Below are positions 21,806 through 34,300 of a stretch of 64,000 nucleotides of DNA, in pieces. Numbering within the stretch: position 1 is the stretch's first letter; every line of letters starts with the position of its first letter. The stretch is from Cercis canadensis. Its lineage: Eukaryota; Streptophyta; Magnoliopsida; Fabales; Fabaceae. The DNA lies in assembly GCA_003255065.1 (NCBI GenBank), contig QAOA01003049.1:62001-126000 (forward strand). The letters run 5' to 3'. The notes below the pieces were generated by a model. It made no database searches, had not been told where the DNA came from, and saw nothing but the letters and a program-made list of their open reading frames with translations. A program made the translations under genes and the position numbers.

Positions 21806-23496
21806 ATAAACCATTTATGTACGGTGGGTGTGAGTGTTCCCCCTTCTCCTTAATTTCTCCTCTTGCAATTAGAAAAAATGAAATTTCTTTTCTAAAGGGC
21901 CTTTTTAAAAGTATTATGTTTCTTTTTTCTTTTTTAGTTTTAACTACGTTTTATGCAATGAGACTAAGTTTTTCTGCAGGCAATTTTAAATGCTTAATTA
22001 AATGTTATTTATCAAATCAATTTGGTACATAACATTTAATTTCTTGGTTCTTTTTTTATTATTAAGAAAACTCTGTTCATATAAACCTTTCTCATTGGTA
22101 TTAACTTGGCAGTAGAATCTAGAATGTAATTCTTATTAGTAAAAAATATACATAGGATAGGGCAGTGATTAGAAGGAAAATGAGGTGCATATGGGACCAT
22201 GTTTAGGTATAGGTATTAACATAAAACATCTCAATGTAGCAATTGTGTTACGAAATTTGACTATGAGGATAATACAATGTATTTGCTTATAAGGCTGTGG
22301 AGATTTTATGACTTTAAATTCAAAATAATATCTTTTAAGTGTCACCTTTTATCGTATGATATCTCTCTTATTTATTTTTATATCTGAATATATTTGTTGT
22401 AATTGTAAACATGCCTTCAGGAAGAATATGATGGAGACAAATTTCCCAAGCTCTATCAGAAAATTATAGAGTTCAAGTTTCCTGTATCTCTACACAATCT
22501 GTGTAAACAGCATTTCTGCAAAGAGTATTTATTCTATCTATACCAAAGATAGAGTTCAATTTGGCTAAAAGGTTAATAATATATTCTGAAAATGAATTTA
22601 CACGTTAAAAGACACCAAAATAGTTTGGCATCTTAGATATAAACAGTAACCTCTATAGTTGTAGATAAGTTTTCAAGTCTCTCATTCTAAATTAAGACTT
22701 TAGTTTTTATATAACAATGACAATAGCAACTGTACAAAATAAATTATAATCATATGTAAACAATTTATATATTTCAGTTGAATAACATGTGCTAAGATGA
22801 CTACATATATTATTAAAACAAACATTTAACTACAAATTTGAATTCAAACACAAAATTTACAAGTCTTGAGACCATGAGAACGATTTTAATATCTTTCAGC
22901 TATAAATTATTTGATGCTCAATTGATAAGATTGAGTTACAAATTCTAAAAAGTTTTTAGTTTAAATCTTGTTGATAATAATTTATTGGTATAAATATTTA
23001 CTAATTATGATATATTTTGTTTTAAAGTTGAAACAATCTAATTATTTATTTTTAAATTTTTTTTATATACCAACATATAATAATGTCTAATGTGCTATTA
23101 TTGGTCTTATCAAAATAATAAAAAGTGCTATTGTTGGTGACATGTGGTGTGTGTTAAAAAATATAGTAATACGCATATGAATAAAATGGTTAATTAGAGG
23201 ATTAGATAATTAGGGGAAGTGATTTTTTTAATTTTTTGAGTTACGAGCGAAGCGATGAGGTTACTTTCATTTTTCTTGTGAATCTTTTGTTTGCATCTGG
23301 AAGGATATTAGAGTCAAATTGGGGTTGGAGATAAAGACAAAAATCGGAACAATTAATATATTAATATAAAAAAGGTAAAGAAAAGAAAAACGAAAGAAGA
23401 AGTGAGGTACTCGTGCGCAGTGCAGGGGTGAATTCGGATGAGGCTCAACTCAACATCGCCGGGCATCAGGGTCCCAACTCTGTCGCTTTGCTATTC

Positions 23497-23524
23497 ACTC
23501 ACACTCACACTCACACTCACACTC
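23497..23524. repeat. ACTCAC hexanucleotide microsatellite
   Basis: Nearly five uninterrupted hexamer units. Confidence 0.9.
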
Positions 23525-25450
23525 ATTATCAATGCTATGCTTCCCCATCCTTTTTTGTCTACTTTTTCTAAAAAAAGTTTAAAGTAAAAGAAAATTATTC
23601 TTTTTTAAAATTAACATATTATATGAAAATTTATAATAATATTTGTAAAACGTTATTAATAGTAAAATTTAAATTTAAGCTTTATAAATAAAATATTTCG
23701 ATGCTCACGGTTACCCTTTTATTTGGTCATACTTCTCATCTTAGACTTCAAGTTAAGCTCGTCCATCGTTTGAATCAAAAAGTCAGAGAAAGTCGGAGAA
23801 GAAACAGCCAAGCCCAGCACGTGATATGCACGTGACCTTGAGAGACCAAAACTCCTTTTTCTTTATTGATAATACGAGTAAAAAGTGCTTTTTATTTTTA
23901 TAAAATATATGATTTAATAATGTTATAAAAAATTTATATTATCAATGAATTATAATTAAATATAAACTTTAATTTCACAGCCTAAGAACTTTTCTAGCAT
24001 TTCTTAAGAGAAAAACCTTTTTTTTTTAATTGAAAATTTGAGTTTATTAGTTTTTAGTGTTAAGAAAATATTATTCAGTTCTAAATATAAATTTTTTTAA
24101 TTTACTAGTTTCCATGCCATTAAAATAATCAAAATATTTTTCAGTTTTACATAATTATTATTTCATTTATATTTTGATATAATAATTAAATATGTGAATA
24201 AAATTATTTTATAATATCAAAAATAATTATATATATTAGTAAAATAATCATATCATATTAAATTAAAAGTTTTTATATGTAATTATTTTAATTATATTTT
24301 AACATAATAATTATATAATTGAATAAAATAATTATATTATACTAAATGAAAATTTTCTATATTTAAAACTCAATTATTTTTTTAAAATTAAACACTTAAA
24401 AATAATATACTCATGAAAAAAAAAATTACACACCATTTTATATTGATTTGGAAAAACCTAATAATATTTTTATATTAGAAAAAAGGAGATAATATTTTTA
24501 TATTTGACACGTGTATCATATTGGAACCGAAGCCATCAAGTCCAGAAGAAAAAGAGCCTACAAAAAACAAAAGGTGCAGAGGTACGAATACTGACAGACA
24601 CTGCCTCCTTAACACGCGGCGAAGCGAGCTCTCTCAGTCTCGCCACCACTTCTCCTCTTCTCATCTCTGTTTTCTTCTTACTTTTCCACTCTCTCCATAC
24701 AAATAAAAAATAAAAAAAAATCCATCATTTTCTATCTGTCAATCCCAAAAACGAAAAACAAAAAAAGAAAAAAAATCCCAAAACCCGTTTCCTTTTCAGC
24801 TGCAATAAATTAATAAACTGATCGTTGAAGTTTCTTTCTTTCTCTGAAACAGAGGAGCGTTACAGTTTCCCTCTCGTAGTCAGCCCCTTCTCATTCTCCT
24901 TTTCTCCTCTTTCTGGGTCTTCAAAATGTTCCCCTTAAATTAATTAAACCATTGTCATATTTATTTTTGGTGCAAAACCTCAGTTGCTGCGGTTTTGTCT
25001 CTTTGCTTGCTTCTTCCCCTTTCCTTTCTTCTCTATTTATTGCCAATGCCTCATCAATAGTAATTAATTTTTCTGGATATTGCTTTGTGGAAACAAAATG
25101 GGTAGGTAGCGGAATGGAATCTGGTTTCTAAAGGAAAGTGATTTTCTCCGTTTGGCTACTTTTATTTGATTGAAATTATCATCGCACTTTTTTCAGAAAG
25201 GTTGCTAACAAGGAAAGTTTATCAATTTACCAAACAGAGTCCTTATAATAGCCACCAACACTTGTCTCTCAGCTCTCAATGACTGAGACTTAAAGAGAGA
25301 GAGAGAGAGCGTTCTGGTCTTTCGTAAACTCAATCACCAACCCACCCAGTTATCCAAATTTCGTTTCCCGTTTCGTTCTTCGAGTTCCTGCAATTGGGCT
25401 TTGAGGATTCTCATTTTCTGTCACTTTCTCGGGAAAATTGCCGATCGACA

Positions 25451-28400
25451 ATGTATTCGTCGGCGTTGTGTTGTTCGGGAAGTTCTCACTCCAATCTGGA
25501 ACGTTTCCTTCAATGTGTTGCGCCAACTCTTCCTTCGCGGACTCTTCCTCAGGTGATTTTCTTTTGTTTCCATTTCATTTTATTTTCTCTGTTTTAATTA
25601 ATGCCAGTGTCTCAGTTCAGGGGGCAAAATCTGTTTTTCTACTCTTTCAGCCATCACCGGAGTCCGGAGAGGGAAAAGAAAAAAAATAGGGAAAAATTTT
25701 CGGGAGGAGAGGAAAAATATATGTATATTTTTGGTTTTTTAATTGTTTTGGCAGTAATTTTTGGGATTAGATTGTTTTTATGAGGGATTAAAAACTGTGC
25801 TTGATCCCTTTTTCTCTAAAATTTTTCTGCATATTCATCGGAATCTGGGTAATAATGAATTGTTGTGTAATCCGGGAGTGGAAATTGTGGAGCAAATTTA
25901 GAGATATGTTTGAATAATCGGAAGATATTATTTTTTTTGTGTTTTTCTACTAATATAATTGATATTTAATCCACGTTATCCATTCCAAATGGGAAAAAAA
26001 AAAGATTTATTTCTGATTTTTTTTTTAAAACTAATCCTGAACGTTGAATTGCTTGCGTCTTTATCCCTTTTGTATCTTTAGGGATGGAACTGGTAATATC
26101 AGAGTCGGACTTTTCATTAACATGTAAGAGAAATTCAATAACTAATTCACATGTAATAATGTATAGTGGGCCAAAACGGTGTCGTATGGTGGGCCAAGTG
26201 AAGACCTTCGCCCTCTTTGAGTCCCTAGATCGAGAATATTCCATAGATGCCTTGAGATATCTTCCTATATTTGTCGTCTTGTCTTGTACGTAGAAAATTC
26301 ATGTCTAACATATTTCATTGAATGTGACATTACATAACCCTTCTAAACACTAAAGAAAATAAAAGCCGGATTATTCGAATTTGATTTGCAAAAATTTAGG
26401 ATATTTTGTCGTTACCCAATTAACTCCAATTTGTTTCTTTCTTATTTTTTTTCCTAATTATATTTTGATTGGATATATTCTGTAATTAAAATATTCCATA
26501 TGGTTGTTATACAAAAATAAATAAATAAAAATTCCATATCCTTTCTTACAAGGAAGGAAAACATTTGACTTCTAGTTTTGTGAGGGAATGTGCGGTTTTT
26601 GTTAAGGCATCGAAAGTGTTTTACTTAGTCAAAAGTGATTATATGGAAATTTATAATATTTGATGTGATTCATTGATCGAGAAAGAACAATGATTTTCTT
26701 CTTACTTTGCCTTGTGGGTTAACCCTAACCCAAGGATAATCTTAGATTTTTTACTCTAACGTGGTTAGTGCACGTGCTTCGCGTGTGGCTCCACCTTCCT
26801 CTTGTTTGATGTTGATTTTGGAACTGTTGGGTCCATCTGTGGGCGCAATGTATACTAGTTTTGATTTTTGGCCCACCGACAAATAAAGTTATCAATCTTG
26901 AGTTTTGGTAATTTACCACATGACAACATTTTTGTGACACCCTTTTTTTCTGGATAAGATGTTATTGCCTATCAATTTGGGTTCTTTAAAAGGAGAGGGT
27001 CAATGTTTTTGGCCATAAAAAAAGGGGGCAAATGAAGGAGGAAAAGGAAATAAAATAAAAATAGGAGGGTCCTATTGCATATTCTAGTGGTTAGCAGTTT
27101 TGCTACTTTTGTAGCCTTTGATGTCAGCAGTTGGTCATAATGTTTGGTATACGTCTTACCCTAAATTCTAGCATTTGCCACTAGGGAGATAAAACAAAAA
27201 TGCAGTGTAAGTTTCTTGCGTTTTAGGTAACCACACCTGTTTTCTTATGAGTCAACTCTTTTGCAATATTTGATAACCATTTGGTTATACTTATATAAAT
27301 GTGTGTGTGTGTGTGTGTTATTTTTTTTCTTTTATTATTTGATGTGTAGTATTGTGTTTTTGCTCCTCTCTTGCAATGAATTTTTTGTTTCTAGCCACAA
27401 AGAGAATAACACAAAAAATTATGGTGGCGTTGTTTGTGAAAACCTTCAATATGGGAAATGGCCAAGGACCCACCAATTTGTTTCCTTAATTTTATATGCT
27501 TTTTATGATGTATTTTGCAGAGCTGCTTTAATGATCTAAATAGCCTATGGCAACCTCTTGGTAAGGACACAATTGAATACTTCACGCTGAAAGATCTCTG
27601 GGATTGCTATAATGAATGGAGTGCATATGGTGTCGGTATTCCTCTAATGCTAGAAAGTGGTGATACTCTGATGCATTACTATGTTCCATATCTTTCAGCC
27701 ATTCACATATACAGCAATAAGTCAGTTGCAGCTTCTAGGTAAATAAACAACTAAACTCTATGCTTAATATACTAAATTTGACAACGCAACCAATTAAGTC
27801 ATCTTTTTTCCTTCCCAGGATTCGAAGAGATGATAGTGATGGAGTTGAATGCGAAAGTGATTCATGGAGCGATGATAGTGGAAGTGATAACCTATCTAGA
27901 TCATTAAGTAACAACTCCAGCAAAGCATGGGATGCTGTTTCTGAGGATTCAAGCTGTGACCAAGAGGGTTCATGGCTAACAAGGGATAGGCTGGGCTACC
28001 CATACTTACAGTACACTGAGATGTCTTCCCCTTACTGGAGAGTTCCGCTTGTGGACAAGGTACCTTTTTGCTGCTAAATGATATGTAGTATTCACCGCAT
28101 TCCTATGGTGATATTGTAAATAGATTTATTCCCTTATGTTACTGCTACTGATCCATGTTTGTCATTCCAGATAACTGAGTTAGCAAGGACCCATCCAGCT
28201 TTAATGACACTAAAGAGTGTGGATCTTTCACCAGCAAGTTGGATGGCTGTTGCTTGGTGAGCACAAATAGTTATTCTCTTTTACATGTTAACTTGGACTA
28301 TGGTTGAAAATTTGTTGTTGTTGGAAATGGATTGCTCAACTTGAAGTGGTAAAGCTAGTGATAAAATTCCCATGACCTATTGGTCTAATGACACCTCCTC

Positions 28401-29649
28401 TAGTCTTAGTAACCAGAGTGTTTAATGTCAGAACTTCTATTCCCATTCCCACTGCATACTCCCCTCCCTTTTCCCCAATGCATTGCACTCCTATGTATGG
28501 TGATAGAATGGCCTTGTTCATATGCATAATGCATGCTGTTATGCTTATCAGAAAACCTGTGGAGCTCAGAAAGGAAGGTTCTAACTTTCAATTAACATTA
28601 TAAAGACAATTAATTGGATTATTTTGTTTGCAGTCTACTCACATTGCATATTGTCAGTGAGCAGGGGGTTGGCCTGATCTCATCTTCAATATAGTTTAAT
28701 ATTGATAACAATTAGCTGTTTGTCTCTAATGCCATCATTTTTTATTATACTTTAGGCCACAATTGATCTGCCTTGTGATTTCTTGACAAGACAAAGTCTA
28801 TGGCAATTTTTTATATTTTTAGTTCTCTCTTCTTTTTCACATATATAAGAATAGTCTTTTAAGTTTTTATATCTCACTTTTTGTATCTTTTATGTTTTTA
28901 TTTCTTACTTCCAGTGAGACGTCCAGTGTCAAATTGTTTCCATGCAAGAATTATTTGTTATACTGATTCTTCATCATTGATTAGGTACCCTATTTATCCT
29001 ATACCAAGTATGAAAAATGAAAAGGACTTGGCCACGTGCTTCCTCACTTATCATACACTGTCATCATCTTTCCAAGGTATATGAATGTAATTATTTTCCT
29101 TTTTCCAATCAATGATATTTTTCGTAAGAAGTTGAAAATTTAAGCATGTCATCATTCTTGCCATTACATGAAAGAGGTGCTCCAATGTACTGTCGTAGCA
29201 TCTTTCAGGGTTCTGAAGCAATCCTGCTTTAGTTCCTGTATTTTTATTTTTTTTTTTCTTTTTGTTGCTTAACCACTGGCCTCAATCCCATTCCTGCTGA
29301 AAAAGTTATCTGAAGTGAGTCGGTGATTCGTGTTTGTTGACTTCATTCCACATGTTTTTCTGCAGATAATGAAATGGTGTATAATGACATTGACATAGGG
29401 AAGAAAGATACATGTTGTTCAGATGAATTGGGACGTATTGCAGAGGAGAAATCTAAGAAGAGTGGCTGTATATCCCTTCCTCCTTTTGGTCTAGCTACGT
29501 ACAAATTGCAGGGAGATCTTTGGCTAAACCCAGAATCTCGTGATCAAGAAAGGATAGAAGAGTTGTACAGTGCTGCAGACTCATGGTTGAAGCAGCTCAA
29601 TGTCCACCATCATGACTACAACTTTTTCACATTCCACTCTACATTGTAA
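25451..29649 (+). CDS. DUF789 family protein
   Basis: Six exons can be joined in frame: 25451-25552, 27521-27738, 27819-28059, 28171-28256, 28985-29076 and 29366-29649 (TAA), all with GT-AG introns, giving 340 residues. The start ATG opens with MYSSALCCSG; the N-terminal NLERFLQCVAPTLPS segment is followed after a 1.97-kb first intron by the conserved core (CFNDLNSLWQPLGKDTIEYF, DLWDCYNEWSAYGVGIPL, then YYVPYLSAIHIY), a variable acidic serine-rich insert (about residues 108-150), and the C-terminal LPPFGLATYKLQGDLW block typical of plant DUF789 proteins. No signal peptide or membrane segment is evident. The family has no established biochemical function, so none is given. The gene ends about 1.65 kb before the TEX2-like gene, in the same orientation. 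The first exon is short and could be extended by unseen 5' exons. Confidence 0.9.
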
Positions 29650-31305
29650 ATTGGTTTGTGTCTATCACTAACTCACTGCACTTTGATTAGCTTTCTACTC
29701 TGACGCCGGCTTCAGAAGTTCCCCTGGGTGCAATTCTGAAAGCACTCAGAAACTGAGGTTATATATCAAAGAAGTACATAGCCTTGCAATGTAAAATTTT
29801 GTTAATGGGGGTCTTGTGGACTGAGTTTGTTTTTCTTTCTTTTTTGGTTGTTTTTGCAACTTTCCTAGAAAGAGGGTACAGTTTGGAGGTGACTTAACTA
29901 TGATACCTGTTTTGTACTCAAATTGCTTCTAATGTTACTACTTATTGCCTTTTGTATATTATTCTCCTCCTTTCTTTTTATTCTTGATTGAAGGGAGATG
30001 CAATTAGTATCATATACATCAGATTAGGAATCAAGTTCTTAAACAAAGCAGGCCCATATTTATACTCTTATATTTGTCAATGATTTTTCGTGGAGGTGAG
30101 GATGTTAAATTGTTAAGCTGAGTTCATATTTTTGGCGTTTTCAAGTTGGTGTCGACTATCCAAAATAAAAAGATGTTGAACATGAAATAATGAGCGATAT
30201 ATGATAACTCGTTAGGCTGCTATAGAGGTAAATCACTTGGTAGAACATTTTAGTGAAAGGACAATACTATTTAGCCTAGCAGTGGTATTTAATTGTAACA
30301 ATGAAATTCATGTTACCCCAATAGCCCTGTCATTATTTCGTCTCATGGTTGAATAAAAGCGACCATAAATTTGATTTTCATTTAATTTTTGGTAGTATAA
30401 TTTTTTTTAAGATAAATAGATTACTCTAGTTTTATCACAAGCACATTGTAATTAGTGAATATCTACTTATAAAGGATTATAAGTAAGATTTTTCATTGAC
30501 GTAAGTTAAACTTATTCTGGTAAAAGTGAAAAGATGAGCATTTTAATTAGGATAAAGCTGAGCTTTTACTTGTAATTCAATTACTTTCTATGGAAGTTAG
30601 TGTGTATTTTGGTTAAATAATTTTTCCGATCTAATATAAGACAAGTAAGTCATTTATGAGATTCATAAGAAAACTTGTTGTGGCCTAGCCTTGGAATAAA
30701 AATTAATTTATTGTATTGTCTATCAACACATTATGGACTTCGATCTAGTCATGCTGTTTAGATTTGAGCCGTCTATTTTATTAAATTCATAAAATATATT
30801 AATATTTAATAGTTGAGATACGTTTTAATAAAATGAACGATTTAAATCTAAACAACATGACTCAAGTGACACGAGCGATCCAAATCCATCAGATCACATA
30901 TTCACCGTGTCAATTGTTCATCTAGTATGAGATTTCCTTTTCTCCTTGTCTTGTGACTTGTGCCTCAAAAAAAAAAAAAAAAAAAAAAAAAAGAGGTAAA
31001 TTCCCTTAAAAATTTAGAATTTGATTAGGACGGTATTGTGTTGTCTAACCGTTATTGCTTTGCTACGTCTTCCAAAAGGATTCCATTTGGATTTTCACAA
31101 ACACAACGCGCCTTCTTGCTCTCTCCTCAACACAAACGCAACAGGGAATAAAGTAAAAACCCGTTGTGGCATCTGATTCTTCGGAAGCTTCCACCTTTAC
31201 CTTGTTCTTCGTTTTGGAACTCGCTCATTTTTTTCTTCTTCTTCTTCCTCAATTTCCTTATCTGGGTTCGCCTTCCTTAGGCTGCTCGATCTCATTGCCA
31301 GTGAA
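29650..31305. other. 3' flank of DUF789 and promoter region of the TEX2-like gene
   Basis: The first 300 bp are the likely 3' untranslated region of the DUF789 gene. A small inverted-repeat element lies at 30744-30862 and a run of about 25 As at 30967-30992. The 250 bp before the TEX2-like start are richer in GC and probably hold its 5' untranslated region. No other gene is seen. Confidence 0.55.
30744..30862. mobile_element. Short inverted-repeat (MITE-like) element
   Basis: About 40 bp at 30744-30785 (agtcatgctgtttagattt...) is mirrored at 30822-30862 on the opposite strand with a few mismatches, around a 36-bp AT-rich loop. No target-site duplication was found. Confidence 0.6.
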
Positions 31306-34300
31306 ATGATTATGGCTTTTGGTTTGGTTCTCCTTGGGTTTATTCTTGGGGTGGTGGTCGTTATTGCTGCAGAAGCTCTGGGAGTGTTGTTGATCATAAA
31401 GCGGTTGAATGACAAGATCAAACGAGACGAGGCCAAAATATCGTCAAAATCCCAAGTGGGTGGTGAAGAGCTTGATCCCCAACAATCACTGCATTTCTCA
31501 TTTAACAAGCAGGTAATTATTATCTTAAAAATGATTTGCTTTGCTTAAAAATCTTTCTTGTCCTACTACTTAGAAACGGGGAAATTGATGATCATGAGCA
31601 AACCCTCCATCTATAGCAAATTGATTGAGATAGATAATTATGTATTTGACTAGTTTAGCTTGCTTGTCTTAGCCAATTCGGCACCTAAAGCTAATTCTTT
31701 CACTTGATATTATGTTGGCATTACCATGATTATATCAAAACAGCAATGGCATGATGGTCTCATTGCAGTGGACTGGAAACTGCCTTGACATTTCTCTTGG
31801 TGATCTCTGAAGAACACTAAACAAACTGCTACTATGTTGTTGCTCAATTCGGATACCTTGCTATTATGATAGCCAATACAAGTATCATACATGTTTGGCT
31901 GTAGATTGTAGATTGTATCTTCTCTGTAATATATCTTGGAATACACCATTTGTAATTTTGTACAGATTTATATGGATCATTATACATTACCCTGAACTAT
32001 TGTCATCCACAATTCAAAATGTCTACTAATCTCTTATTTTCCAAAAAGTTTCAGAATGCTGCTTCTGTCTTCACTCCTTTCTTTACCAAGCTTTTTGTCA
32101 ATAATACCAATGCTCCTTGTTTTTTCCTGTGACTTTCTTCCAAAAATACTATCTGGTAGTATCTCTTTCTGTTATATTTTTCAAACTCTTTATCTCATAA
32201 GCTTTGTTTTTCAGGGTGTAATATGGGTTCTAGAATCTGATAAAATTCGAAAAAACTGGCTGGATAAACCATCAGGAGAGCAAAAGAGAAAAAAAGAACT
32301 CTTGGAGGTTTCCCCCATTAAAAAGTATGGAAAAATCAAGGCCCAATCACTTATTCTGACGGAATCTAATGGTTTTCACACGACTATTCAGCTGAAGGGC
32401 TGCATAGTTGAAGCTGTTTCAGCAACAAACCTATCTTCAAGAAAATGGTAATGTGATTTGGAAGCAACTTTTATAGGGTGGTATTACATCATTTGAATTC
32501 ACTAATGACATTGTTTGACAAGTTTTTGATTTTAAATGATTCACCGTTAAAAACGTTGAAAATGGTATCATTGAACCTTTCGATGAGATTTAATTTGACA
32601 TGGAGAAATCTTATTTTCTTTGTGCCTGAATGTTAATTTAAAAGTTTACTTGTCATAGCCCTGATTATGTGTATCATAGGTCAAATAAAGTATATTTTTT
32701 TCCCCCTTTTACTTTTATTCAGAAGGATAGGTACTCCAAGTTCTTATTTGATTGCTAATGGGTCTTATAGGGCAAAAAGGTTCCCCATTAAAGTGGAAAG
32801 CAAGACCTCTGTGATATACAATGGAAGCAAAACCTTTTATATATATCTTGAGACTTCATGGGAGAAAGAAGCATGGTGTAAGGCCCTCCGTCTGGCTTCA
32901 TGTGATCAAATGGAAAAAGTTGAATGGTTTGCCAAGTTGCATGAAGAGTTCCTTAGTTATCTTGCATCCTTAAATGCTGAGCATCATTCTTTTATGAAAC
33001 CATCATCAGGATTCAGTGTTGAGGCAATAGATAGGGCTAGCAAGCCTGATGGTGCTTCCTCAAAAGTCCGTCAATTTTTTAAAAAGATTTCAAAAAAGAC
33101 TTACAAAGGTGGTTTGGATAATAAATCAAATTGGACATCATTGTCAGGCATTGATGAGAGAAAGAATACTGAGAAGCTTCGTGTTTGCCAGGATGCCGTT
33201 TTGGCCACTGGCTTGATAAAGAATGCTTCAACAGCAAAGCGTTTTAAGAGTTCTGTGGAAGACAACGCTCCACCATTATCTTCAACCTCATCTCATTCAG
33301 CAAGCCAGAGTCGTAACTCTGTCAACTCTGATACTGATCCTGATGAGAAGTATAGTGTTGATGAGGGAACATTGTGTTTGAATTTGTTGTTTTCCCGACT
33401 TTTTTATGATGCCAAAGGCAATGTGCAGGTGAAGAAATCCATGCAAGCAAGGATTCAGGTCTGAGATTTTTCCATTTGATATTTTATTACGAGTTTGCTT
33501 TTGAGTTCATTTATAATTTGTTCATGTTGATTTGGGGAAATGAAGATGCTTTTGTTTAATTATCAATGCCTATCACTTTCTCTATAGTGGTTCTGTAAAT
33601 CGATAATAATTGCTCATTCATACTGGAAACATGCATAAAGGATACTATATCTCTATAGCAACCAGGCTTGATACTGCTTTGCATAACCATTTCTTCCAAA
33701 AACTTAAGTCATTAGGCACTAGTTGAACTCTGTTTATCAAGTTGAACACATGAAAAATATAGAAGTGCTAATGTGCTTCCCAACTCCCCCATCCAGCTCC
33801 TAAAGCGAACTTCACTCTTTTGTGGTTGTTACAAGTTTTGTTTTGAGATAAATCGTGGTCTTTTCTATTTGTTTACAGAGAACATTATCCAATATGAGAA
33901 TTCCCACTTATCTAGGCGAAGTCAACTGTACAGGCATCGATTTGGGAAACGTTCCACCTTATATTGTTGGAATGAGGGTTCTTCCTATGGAAATGAGTGA
34001 AGTATGGGCCTTAGAAGTTGACATTGAATATTCTGGCGGTGCATTATTAGAGATTGAAACAAGGCTTGAAGTTCGTGAACTAGATCTCCCTAGAGGGACA
34101 GAGGATCCCGAGTCAACTCAGTCAAGCAATGTTGGGGATGTCTCATCAGATCTTTTTGAAGATTTTCAGTATCTTGGAAAGCAATTGAACCTTGCAGAAG
34201 GAACAAGTGATGTCCTAGAGCCAAAGGAAGATGGTGAGTGGAGCACTGATTAATGTACAAGTTCTATCAAATCTAAATGTTGATGCATTTTCTTTTTGTG

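Larger units (their letters stand above)
19112..25450. other. Gene-free interval and 5' flank of the DUF789 gene
   Basis: No gene is supportable from 19112 to about 24500. It contains single-N positions at 20636 and 21342, an inverted-repeat element at 21671-21805, an ACTCAC microsatellite at 23497-23524 and a very AT-rich stretch at 23880-24500 with degenerate internal repeats. From about 24500 to 25450 the DNA becomes pyrimidine-rich with a GA run at 25293-25309, as expected of the promoter and 5' untranslated region of the following gene. Confidence 0.55.

Noticed and set aside
27301..27320. GT run in intron 1 of the DUF789 gene as a regulatory element
   Set aside because: It is an ordinary dinucleotide microsatellite.
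32667..32770. Longer exon 3 for the TEX2-like gene starting at 32726 or 32723
   Set aside because: The acceptor after CAG at 32722 creates an immediate TGA, and the one at 32726 inserts 15 residues. The acceptor TATAG at 32766-32770 restores the conserved WAKRFPIKVE sequence.
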